A stretch of DNA of 28,149 nucleotides from an uncultured bacterium. Its GTDB lineage: Bacteria > Bacteroidota > Ignavibacteria > Kapaibacteriales > UBA4661. The stretch covers positions 1 through 28,149 of the forward strand of contig CALCNX010000067.1 of the NCBI GenBank assembly GCA_937899715.1. Direction: 5' to 3'. How positions within the stretch are numbered: position 1 is the stretch's first letter; the number at the start of each line of letters is the position of its first letter. The notes under the pieces are model-generated. The model saw nothing but the letters and a program-made list of their open reading frames with translations, was not told the origin of the DNA and made no database searches. Below are positions 1-6,859 of the stretch, one piece after another. The position numbers and the translations under genes were made by a program.

Positions 1-541
1 GCGGAGCTGCTTCGGCTTGCTGCGGTGGCGGAGGCAAGTTCGTCAATTTCATCTTATTGATTGCTGGTCCTCGGCTCACGCCTGCTGTATTAACCACAAG
101 AAACAACGAATATCCGCTAAAGAGAAACGTAAGCAGGAATAGTGCGCCAAGAAAACCACGCCTCGTGGCAATAGGAATGGTGCGCTTTAGTTCTGAGGCA
201 CGAATAAGCGGCTTATTGGCTTGTATTGAAGCTAATCGTTCGGGTGCAATACGCGCCATTGCACGGGGCACTAATGCTCTTCGCTCCTGAAGTGCCGCTT
301 CAAGAACACCAAGCTGCCTGCTATAAAATTCCTCGCTTGCCTGAAGCGTAGCACTGGGCTTCGTGATAAAACGACGCAAGTCTTGAAGCGCAATGAGGTC
401 ATCCAATGCAGTTGGGAAGCGGCGCAGAAGCCCGTCCAGTTCTCGGCGCTCCGATTCTGTAACATCGTCGTAGATGATACTAATCATCAAGTGTTCGAGG
501 CGCTCACGGTCTCCGCCGGGTGGTATGGTATCAGTGTTCAT
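1..541 (-). CDS. Anti-sigma-like membrane protein with TonB-like anchor and proline collar (partial, cut by left edge)
   Basis: The frame is open from an ATG at 541 to the window edge and gives 180 residues; the C-terminus is missing. Residues 15-60 form charged helices with a pattern (ESERRELDGLL, then an alternating helix) like the cytoplasmic N-termini of anti-sigma and FecR-type proteins, but no zinc-binding His/Cys cluster is visible. One membrane segment lies at about 130-150, followed by a periplasmic PPPP stretch. Its ATG overlaps the sigma-factor TGA (ATGA), which suggests translational coupling and a role as the cognate anti-sigma factor. From the segment before the membrane helix to PPPP it aligns without gaps to the TonB protein encoded two genes upstream, with about half the residues identical over 48. 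I infer that the missing part holds a TonB-like C-terminal domain, but this cannot be seen. A plain anti-sigma factor is the alternative. Confidence 0.75.
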   Translation of the reverse strand, partial: MNTDTIPPGGDRERLEHLMISIIYDDVTESERRELDGLLRRFPTALDDLIALQDLRRFITKPSATLQASEEFYSRQLGVLEAALQERRALVPRAMARIAPERLASIQANKPLIRASELKRTIPIATRRGFLGALFLLTFLFSGYSLFLVVNTAGVSRGPAINKMKLTNLPPPPQQAEAAP

Positions 542-1170
542 AGCTTTTGTGCTACTTCGTGGACATTTTTGAGAAGAATTTGGAGTTTTTTCATCGCCCT
601 GAAATGGAGCGTTTTCACCGTACCGTCTGTTACGCCAAGCGCAGCAGCAATTTCTTTGAACGGCATCTCTTGGAAATGTCTTGCTCGGAAGACTGTTTGC
701 TCCGCGTCCGTTAGCGACTGAATAGCGCGTTCTATCTGCATTTGTAATTCGTCTGCTTCGGCGAGTGCCATAGGATTGGCTCCGGGGCTGTGGTCTATAA
801 GAAAAGGCATTTGTTCAAATTCTTCGGAGATACTTTCTTGGACAAGCTCACGCCGTGTGCGCTCCGATGCCGACTTCCGCATATCTAGCCACGTGCGTAG
901 TGCTATCGTCTTCACCCACGCACCGAACGAGGTTTCCCAATGCCCGGACTCGCCGCGAAAAGAACAGATATTGAACACAAGTTTGAGCCAGATTTCCTGC
1001 GAAAGATCTTCCGCCGACGCATTGCTATTGCTAAGGCGGGCGGCAGCGGCGAACACAATACGTTTACACGCTGCATAGAGCGGGCGAAACGCATCGTTCT
1101 CACCGCCACTACAATAGCGCCTGAGGAGTTGGGGAATATTTTTTTCTTCGTAGTTCATTGCCATAGCCAT
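538..1170 (-). CDS. ECF-type RNA polymerase sigma factor
   Basis: This 210-residue protein directs RNA polymerase to alternative promoters. Sigma region 2 covers about residues 22-98, with the ASAEDLSQEIWLKL core helix and an AWVKTIALRTWLDMRR-like promoter-recognition helix (DMRKS). Region 4 covers about 151-200 and includes SLTDAEQTVFRARHF and the helix-turn-helix FKEIAAALGVTDGTVKTLHFRA. The length is normal for ECF or SigZ-like sigma-70 proteins. The frame extends upstream to 1260, but that part overlaps the TonB gene. The MAMAMNYEE start at 1170 lies just 7 bases after the TonB stop and is preferred; ATGs at 1164 and 1158 are also possible. Its stop overlaps the start of the anti-sigma-like gene (ATGA). 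The order TonB, sigma, anti-sigma suggests one transcript and envelope-responsive control. Confidence 0.93.
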   Translation of the reverse strand: MAMAMNYEEKNIPQLLRRYCSGGENDAFRPLYAACKRIVFAAAARLSNSNASAEDLSQEIWLKLVFNICSFRGESGHWETSFGAWVKTIALRTWLDMRKSASERTRRELVQESISEEFEQMPFLIDHSPGANPMALAEADELQMQIERAIQSLTDAEQTVFRARHFQEMPFKEIAAALGVTDGTVKTLHFRAMKKLQILLKNVHEVAQKL

Positions 1171-1177
1171 TCTCAAG

Positions 1178-1924
1178 TTATCGTAAACGGAAAACAATAG
1201 GAATACTGACCCAACACTCAACGGGCTGATTGTTCTGAATGGCAGGCGTGAAGACAACACTCATTACGGCTTTAGCGGCAGATTCATTCAGCAAGTCTGA
1301 ATCCGTTGATTCTATGATATGCTTTTTCGGAACACCGCTTTTGCCGATAAGCACACGAATATTGACCCTTCCCTCAATACCGGCTCGTTTGGCAACATCA
1401 GGATAGACAACCTTTTTCAATAATTCTTTAATATCAATGTATGGCTCTTTTTCTATCGGATAAAACGCGTACGGATCCGGCTCCTCCTCACGAACTTCTG
1501 TGGTAATATTATTTTCAAGCGATAAAGTCCCTTCATCTGAACCATCTGAAGGGCGAGTAGTTGCATCCACCCATATACAATTCACATCTGATATAAGAAG
1601 AGCATCTGGCACAGGAATTGGCGTTCCAGCGCGAGCAAGTGGAGCATTAGGAAGCGTAGGCGGTGGTGGCTGCACCGATTCAGTAGCAGGTGGTGGTGGC
1701 AGGGTCATTATCTTCATGCTATTGACAACGGGAGCAGAGCGCACCGATAGATGATTTGCCAGCGCAAAAACACTATACCCAACAAATAACAGCACCAGAA
1801 GCGACATGGAACCCCAAAAGCCTCGTACAGTCGAAATGCGAATATACGATTGGAGTTCCACAGCGCCATAGCCGTTTGGCGTAAGTATCTGATATTTTGA
1901 GCGGGAAGGAATGTGTGTCGTCAT
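1178..1924 (-). CDS. TonB family energy transducer
   Basis: This 248-residue inner-membrane protein should span the periplasm and pass proton-motive energy to outer-membrane receptors. A cytoplasmic N-terminus of about 37 residues precedes one membrane helix (about 38-58). A proline-rich collar (PPPP at 76-79 and 86-89) and an acidic linker follow. The TonB C-terminal domain covers about 170-248, with the diagnostic VYPDVAKRAGIEGRVNIRV segment and the final VSIPIVFRL strand. The ATG at 1924 is chosen because it has a strong GGAGG five bases upstream; a GTG further upstream is less likely. ExbB/ExbD are not in the window. The gene sits 7 bases before the ECF sigma gene, so regulation together is likely. 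An N-terminal relative lies in the partial protein at the left edge. Confidence 0.9.
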   Translation of the reverse strand: MTTHIPSRSKYQILTPNGYGAVELQSYIRISTVRGFWGSMSLLVLLFVGYSVFALANHLSVRSAPVVNSMKIMTLPPPPATESVQPPPPTLPNAPLARAGTPIPVPDALLISDVNCIWVDATTRPSDGSDEGTLSLENNITTEVREEEPDPYAFYPIEKEPYIDIKELLKKVVYPDVAKRAGIEGRVNIRVLIGKSGVPKKHIIESTDSDLLNESAAKAVMSVVFTPAIQNNQPVECWVSIPIVFRLR

Positions 1925-1929
1925 GGTTG

Positions 1930-1934
1930 CCTCC
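1930..1934 (-). promoter_or_regulatory. Ribosome binding site GGAGG of the TonB gene
   Basis: GGAGG lies 5 bases before the ATG at 1924 and decides this start over the in-frame upstream GTG, which itself overlaps the motif. Confidence 0.75.
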
Positions 1935-2016
1935 ACAAAAGCAGTGAGAAATATGGGCGAAGCAGCCCTTTCTTACCATGACGACGTTTTTTTGAGAAAG
2001 GTTGACAAGTCAAAAA

Positions 2017-2643
2017 TTATTCGTGAAAAAGCTGTTCAACTTCAACGCTGAAGCCATCCACAACGATTGATTCGCAAACGCCTTTTTCAGTGAGTTTCTG
2101 CCGAAGATCAAATTCTCCATGATGTAAAACGTACTGCTCTACTGTGTGTTTTTCAGGGTCAACTATCCAGTATTCGCGAACTCCATGGAGCGCATAGTCG
2201 AGAAATTTTACCGTACGGTCATTCTTTTCGGTGGAAGGTGAAAGAATTTCTACAACAAAATCCGGCGCAGGAAATTTCATTTGCTCTGCATCGAACTGCT
2301 CGGAACGCTCTTTGGAAAAGAAGCAGATATCAGGCTCATAATCGTTGCGCGTTAAAGAGACCATCACCTTTTCTACGCCAACGATACCCAAATTGCGGTC
2401 TTTTGCCCAATTATGAAGCCTCGCCGAGAGTTCCATTGAAACCGTCCAATGTCGTTTTTTAACGGGCGAGTGAAAAACAATCTCGCCATTGATAAACTCC
2501 GCTTTGAGGTTTTCGTGAACGAGGTCATAGTATTCACGGCGCTTGTGCGCCTCGCTTCGCAAACGTTCTTGCACCACATCCACAATAAACTGAGCATCGG
2601 TGGCGTGATACAGTATTTCTATCAATTCTGTGCTCGTTTGCAT
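2017..2643 (-). CDS. Uma2 family (DUF820) restriction-endonuclease-fold protein
   Basis: This 208-residue protein matches the Uma2 family, which has a PD-(D/E)XK nuclease fold and mostly unknown biological roles. Visible family features are KAEFINGEIVFHSP near 47-60, EPDICFF near 103-109, PAPDFVVEILSPSTEK at 125-140 with the likely acidic metal ligands D128 and E132, the lysine in DRTVKFLDY (K146) and the GVREYWIVDPE segment at 154-164. Length is typical. The ATG at 2643 is preferred because GGAGG lies 4 bases upstream. A longer version starting at 2715 would overlap the RND gene stop as TAATG, but its extra 24 residues do not look like the family. It sits between the efflux gene and the TonB gene with no obvious functional link to either. 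Such proteins are often present in many copies per genome. Confidence 0.88.
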   Translation of the reverse strand: MQTSTELIEILYHATDAQFIVDVVQERLRSEAHKRREYYDLVHENLKAEFINGEIVFHSPVKKRHWTVSMELSARLHNWAKDRNLGIVGVEKVMVSLTRNDYEPDICFFSKERSEQFDAEQMKFPAPDFVVEILSPSTEKNDRTVKFLDYALHGVREYWIVDPEKHTVEQYVLHHGEFDLRQKLTEKGVCESIVVDGFSVEVEQLFHE

Positions 2644-2647
2644 ATTG

Positions 2648-2652
2648 CCTCC
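2648..2652 (-). promoter_or_regulatory. Ribosome binding site GGAGG of the Uma2-family gene
   Basis: GGAGG lies 4 bases before the ATG at 2643 and favours this start over the one at 2715 that touches the efflux gene stop codon. Confidence 0.7.
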
Positions 2653-2714
2653 GACATAAGATGAGTACGGTGTTTCAAGTACAAAAATGCATTGTTTGCA
2701 TAGGTATTTCTGCA

Positions 2715-5700
2715 TTAGACTTCAGCAAGCACCGTTTCATGCGTTTCTTCAGGTGCTTTGTCGTCCGCAGTCGGCTTTTCTTCAAGACTTGAATTTTTCT
2801 TGCTTGCCAGATAGGTGTACATTGCCGGAATAACATAGAGCGTCAGAACAAGCGAGAACATCACCCCGCCAACAACAACAATACCAAGCGGAACACGGCT
2901 CTGCGAGGCAGCCCCGATGGAAAGTGCAATAGGAAGTGCGCCAATCGCCGTTACCAAGCTCGTCATCAAAATCGGGCGCAAGCGTGCCGCAGAGCCATCC
3001 AACACGGCTTCCTGCAATGTCCGCCCCTCTCCGCGAAGATGATTGCTAAATTCCACGATCAAAATCCCATTTTTCGTCACCAAGCCGATAAGCATGATAA
3101 TGCCGATTTCCGAAAAGATATTCAGCGTTTGGTTAAACGCCCACAGCGATAGAAGCGCACCCAAGACAGCAAGCGGCACCGTGAGCATAATCACAAATGG
3201 GTCACGGAAGCTCTCAAACTGTGCCGCCAGAATGAGATAAATAAGCAATAACGCCAGCACAAAGGCAAAGCTCGTATTGGAAGCGCTCTCGGCAAAGTCG
3301 CGCGAAGCACCCGTGAGCGACGTACTGAAGCTGTCGTCCAGCACACGCGCCGCGATTGCATTCATCGCCTTCACACCGTCACCAATCGTTTTCCCCGGCA
3401 CAAGCCCGGCTGAAATAGTTGCGGATTTATAGCGATTGTAGTGAAATACTTGCGGTGGATTAGAAATTTCCTCAAATTTCACAAGGTTATCCAGTGGAAT
3501 AAGCTGCCCACGGCTGTTGCGCACATAGAAACCTTGCAGTGCCGACGGACGGTCACGGTCGTCACGCTCCACCTGCCCGATGACTTGGTATTGCTTACCG
3601 CTCATTAAAAAATATCCGAAACGCCTGTTGGAAAGCGCCAGTTGAAGCGTGTTAGAGATGTCTCGAACAGAGACACCAATTTCCGTAGCTTTCAGGCGGT
3701 CAATCGAAACATTCAGTTCGGGCTTGTTAAATTTCAAATTGATGTCCACCGCCTGAAATGTCGGGTCTTTCTGCGCTTCTTCAAGAAATTGCGGCAACTT
3801 GCTTTTGAGTTTTTCAAAGTCCAAGTTCTGAATCACAAATTGCACTGGCAAGCCGATAGAGCCGAAGCCCGTGGAAATCGTCTGTTCCTGCACCGGTATA
3901 GCCCGCGCTGCATTGAAGCCGCGCATTTTCTTTCCGATATACTCCGCAATTTGCATTTGTGAACGCTTGCGTTGTTCTGGATCGGAGAGTTTAATACTGA
4001 TAAACCCTGCATTGACTGCTCCGACCGAGCCACCGCCGCCGGCGGTAATACCAAAGACCATCTCCTGTTCAGGCACAGAATCCATCACGAACTGTGCGGC
4101 AGTAGAAATCACATTTTCCATTGCATCGAAACTTGTTCCCTCGGGTGCAGTCATTGGCATACGCAGCCATGATTTATCTTCAAGAGGCGCAAGTTCGCTT
4201 TTCAACGTCACACCAAGAAGATAGATAGCACCAAAGCTGGCAAGCAAAATGATAATGCCCCACACACGATACTTCAGGAAAACTCCTAACGAGCGACGAT
4301 ATGAGCGGTCAAGCCACTGGTAAAATGGTTCGGTTATTTCATAAAACCGCGAACGCTGGTGAGAACTGGAAAGTTTTGCGCTCAAGACAGGCGTAAGCGT
4401 AAGCGAAACAAAGGCAGAAATCAGCACCGACCCCGCAATGACCACACCGAACTCCCGGAAAAGCGCTCCAACAAAACCTTGAAGGAAAATCACGGGCAAA
4501 AAGACGGCAGCCAGCGTGATAGACGTGGAGATGACGGCAAAAACAATCTCGGTCGAACCAGCACGGGCGGCTTCGAGCGGCGACATACCCTGTTCAATTT
4601 TTTTGTAGATATTCTCCGTCACCACAATACCGTCATCCACCACCAGCCCCGTTGCCAACACGATAGCAAGCAGCGTCAGGACATTGATAGAAAAACCAAA
4701 AATATACATAATGAAAAACGCACCGATAAGCGAAACCGGAATGTCAATGAGCGGACGCAACGCAATTTTCCAATCGCGGAAGAAGAGAAAAATCACGATA
4801 ACTACGAGCACAAAAGCAACTGCAAGTGTTTCTTGTACTTCTTTAATGGAAGCACGCACTGAGCGGCTACGGTCAATACCAACGGCTATAACAATATCCG
4901 ACGGCATTTCGCGCTTAATAATCTCAAAACGGCGATAAAATTCATCCGCAATATTAACCAAATTTGCGCCCGGCTGCGGGATAACAGCAATAGAAACACC
5001 CGGCGAATTATTCCGTTTGAGCGAGGTTTCTTCATTTTCAGGACCAAGTTCTGCACGTCCAATATCGCGGAAGCGAATAATGCGGTTCTCCGTCTGGCGC
5101 AAAATCAGGTTGTTAAAATCTTCTTCATTATCCAAGCGACCAAAGGTTTTGACGGTCATTTCGGTCTGATTACCATAGATTTTACCGCTTGGAAGTTCGA
5201 CATTTTCACGATTAAGAGCATCTTGTACATCTTGAATGGTAAGGTTATAGGCGGCAAGACGTGCCGGATCAATCCACATCCGCATGGCATAGCGCTTCAA
5301 CCCAAAGACCAGCACCTGACTCACGCCCGGAATGGTTTGCAAGCGTTCTTGCAAAACGTTTTCCGCGTACGCCGAAATCTGCAAGATATTCATTGAGCGG
5401 CTCTGGACAGGCATAAAAATTATCGGGTCGCCGCTTGCGTCTGCCTTTGTGACCACAGGTGGCGCATCTATATCCTGCGGAAGCTGCCTGAGCGCCTGTG
5501 AAACCTTGTCCCGTACGTCGTTAGCGGCTTGCTCTAGGTTCGCTTCTACATTAAATTCCACCGTGATACTGCTGACCCCCAAAGCGCTCGTGGACGAAAT
5601 CGTCCGCACTCCCTGTACGCCGTTAATTGCTTTTTCAAGAGGTTCTGTAATTTGCGATTCGACAATCTCAGGATTCGCACCTGAATAGACTGTGCGAACG

Positions 5701-5837
5701 CTGATAACAGGCGGGTCGATAGCGGGAAACTCACGCACACCCAAAAAGGTGTAGCCCATAATGCCAAAGAGGGTGATGACAAGCGACATAACAACCGCAA
5801 AGACGGGGCGCTTGAGGCTTAGACTGGGGAGATTCAT
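2715..5837 (-). CDS. RND efflux permease, HAE1/AcrB-like
   Basis: This 1040-residue inner-membrane transporter is close to the usual AcrB length. It begins with the typical LSLKRPVFAVVM before the first membrane helix. The first periplasmic loop has VSVRTVYSGANPEIVE-type residues. Helix 4 carries the paired proton-relay aspartates in GLVVDDGIVVTENI (D401, D402), and the helix-10 lysine is in LIGLVTKNGILIVEF. Two large periplasmic domains and a charged cytoplasmic tail (about 1010-1040) complete the layout. By family it exports drugs, detergents or other hydrophobic compounds by proton exchange as a trimer with a membrane-fusion protein and a TolC-type channel. Neither partner is adjacent: upstream is an 8-strand-type barrel gene, downstream a Uma2 gene. 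No clear Shine-Dalgarno sequence precedes the ATG. The substrate cannot be told from sequence. Confidence 0.96.
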   Translation of the reverse strand: MNLPSLSLKRPVFAVVMSLVITLFGIMGYTFLGVREFPAIDPPVISVRTVYSGANPEIVESQITEPLEKAINGVQGVRTISSTSALGVSSITVEFNVEANLEQAANDVRDKVSQALRQLPQDIDAPPVVTKADASGDPIIFMPVQSRSMNILQISAYAENVLQERLQTIPGVSQVLVFGLKRYAMRMWIDPARLAAYNLTIQDVQDALNRENVELPSGKIYGNQTEMTVKTFGRLDNEEDFNNLILRQTENRIIRFRDIGRAELGPENEETSLKRNNSPGVSIAVIPQPGANLVNIADEFYRRFEIIKREMPSDIVIAVGIDRSRSVRASIKEVQETLAVAFVLVVIVIFLFFRDWKIALRPLIDIPVSLIGAFFIMYIFGFSINVLTLLAIVLATGLVVDDGIVVTENIYKKIEQGMSPLEAARAGSTEIVFAVISTSITLAAVFLPVIFLQGFVGALFREFGVVIAGSVLISAFVSLTLTPVLSAKLSSSHQRSRFYEITEPFYQWLDRSYRRSLGVFLKYRVWGIIILLASFGAIYLLGVTLKSELAPLEDKSWLRMPMTAPEGTSFDAMENVISTAAQFVMDSVPEQEMVFGITAGGGGSVGAVNAGFISIKLSDPEQRKRSQMQIAEYIGKKMRGFNAARAIPVQEQTISTGFGSIGLPVQFVIQNLDFEKLKSKLPQFLEEAQKDPTFQAVDINLKFNKPELNVSIDRLKATEIGVSVRDISNTLQLALSNRRFGYFLMSGKQYQVIGQVERDDRDRPSALQGFYVRNSRGQLIPLDNLVKFEEISNPPQVFHYNRYKSATISAGLVPGKTIGDGVKAMNAIAARVLDDSFSTSLTGASRDFAESASNTSFAFVLALLLIYLILAAQFESFRDPFVIMLTVPLAVLGALLSLWAFNQTLNIFSEIGIIMLIGLVTKNGILIVEFSNHLRGEGRTLQEAVLDGSAARLRPILMTSLVTAIGALPIALSIGAASQSRVPLGIVVVGGVMFSLVLTLYVIPAMYTYLASKKNSSLEEKPTADDKAPEETHETVLAEV

Positions 5838-5901
5838 GGCGGGGTGGTAATTAAATTGTAGAAAAAACTTCGGCAGGGTGGTGTTCTCACATTAAGATTC
5901 A

Positions 5902-5964
5902 GACACGGGCTGGAAAAATTGCTGGCGGATGCTCACAACCGCTTGTATCCTGCCAACCCGTGTC
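5902..5964 (-). repeat. Long-loop inverted repeat between the barrel gene and the efflux gene, possible terminator or attenuator
   Basis: Arms GACACGGGCTGG (5902-5913) and CCAACCCGTGTC (5953-5964) pair at 11 of 12 positions. The ~39-base loop contains a smaller GCGG/CCGC pair. There is no T-tract on the minus strand, so a classical rho-independent terminator is not certain. It lies 16 bases after the barrel-gene stop. Confidence 0.45.
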
Positions 5965-5979
5965 CTCGTCTTTTCACTT

Positions 5980-6777
5980 TTAGAATTTATACTTCACCGA
6001 CAGCCCCGGGCGAAGCGAGCTCACCGACCATTGCAGGTCTTTAACCACAGGCATAAGACCGAATGAGTAGAAGATTTCGGGGTGAACGGTCAAACGGTCA
6101 ATAATCGGAATGGCGTAACTGATTCCCGCAAAAGGCGCGACGGTAAAGGTATTTGCATTTGGTAAATCGCCCGTTGAGGAATTACGAGTGCGGAAAACTG
6201 TTGTGCCGGAGTAAAAACTACCATCGCTTGGTTCCAACAAGGTTTCCACTTGGTAATATTTGGCTGAGTTGACGAAACTTAATCTCACGCCCACGTGGAC
6301 AGACAAGCCTTCCCATACATTATAGCTCACCATTGGCTCCACTCCTATCGTTTTGACTGTATCGTCAATAGTATATTCGCTTACCGCAGTAGCAAACGTA
6401 CCGTCATCACGCCCGACCCGATAACTGGCTCGCGTAGCCAATCGAGCATTCTGCGTAGCATAATTCACTCGCAAGCCCACCGAAAGACGGTCATCAACCA
6501 AATAATCCATCACGATACCAAATGCGGGATTCCAAGCATTCGTACTGGAAAATGCCGTTGGTTCATTTGTCCCGCCCGTGCGCGGCGTAAATATCGGCAC
6601 ATTGGGCAGGTCGAGAAAATTCACATTGTGCATATCCAAACCGTACGTGCCGTACAGCCCAAGCGAGAAGCGCCGTGTGCGGGCAATTTGCGCTTCAAGC
6701 ATGGGAGCAGTCCATGCACTAAGCAGAGTGAGCGCAAACGCCAGAAAAAGCGCGGTTTTGAAAGTATTGCGTTGCAT
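5980..6777 (-). CDS. Outer-membrane beta-barrel protein
   Basis: This 265-residue protein begins with a signal peptide (MQRNTFKTALFLAFALTLL, cleavage likely after APMLEA near 32). It continues as alternating short amphipathic strands such as FSLGLYGTYGLDM, LSVGLRVNYAT, LSVHVGVRLSF and LTVHPEIFYSFGL. It ends in VKYKF with a terminal Phe, as expected for insertion by the BAM machinery. The number of strands suggests a small barrel of about 8-10 strands. The ATG at 6777 is chosen because it starts the signal peptide; the frame is open further upstream but those residues are not signal-like. Upstream sequence is AT-rich with no clear Shine-Dalgarno site, a common pattern in Bacteroidota. It follows the giant protease gene by 82 bases with a stem-loop between. 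Function (structural, porin or T9SS-related) cannot be assigned. Confidence 0.85.
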   Translation of the reverse strand: MQRNTFKTALFLAFALTLLSAWTAPMLEAQIARTRRFSLGLYGTYGLDMHNVNFLDLPNVPIFTPRTGGTNEPTAFSSTNAWNPAFGIVMDYLVDDRLSVGLRVNYATQNARLATRASYRVGRDDGTFATAVSEYTIDDTVKTIGVEPMVSYNVWEGLSVHVGVRLSFVNSAKYYQVETLLEPSDGSFYSGTTVFRTRNSSTGDLPNANTFTVAPFAGISYAIPIIDRLTVHPEIFYSFGLMPVVKDLQWSVSSLRPGLSVKYKF

Positions 6778-6817
6778 AAATATTGAAAATTGAGATTGAA
6801 AAATTTCGTTGCTCAAT

Positions 6818-6852
6818 AACGTGCAGCCCACTTTCGGAGCGGGCTGCACGTT
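6818..6852 (-). terminator. Stem-loop after the S8 protease gene, probable terminator
   Basis: Perfect 12-base arms AACGTGCAGCCC (6818-6829) and GGGCTGCACGTT (6841-6852) with an 11-base loop, starting 8 bases after the protease stop codon. On the minus strand the stem is followed by TATTG rather than a long T-run, so termination may be partial, with readthrough into the barrel gene. The run of A residues lies on the other side of the stem. Confidence 0.6.
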
Positions 6853-6859
6853 AAAAAAT

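Noticed and set aside
1171..1260. Longer start for the ECF sigma factor
   Set aside because: It overlaps the TonB C-terminal coding region and adds hydrophobic residues unlike sigma factors.
2017..2643. Transposase or mobile element carrying the Uma2 protein
   Set aside because: No terminal inverted repeats or target-site duplications were seen, and the protein fits Uma2 rather than a transposase.
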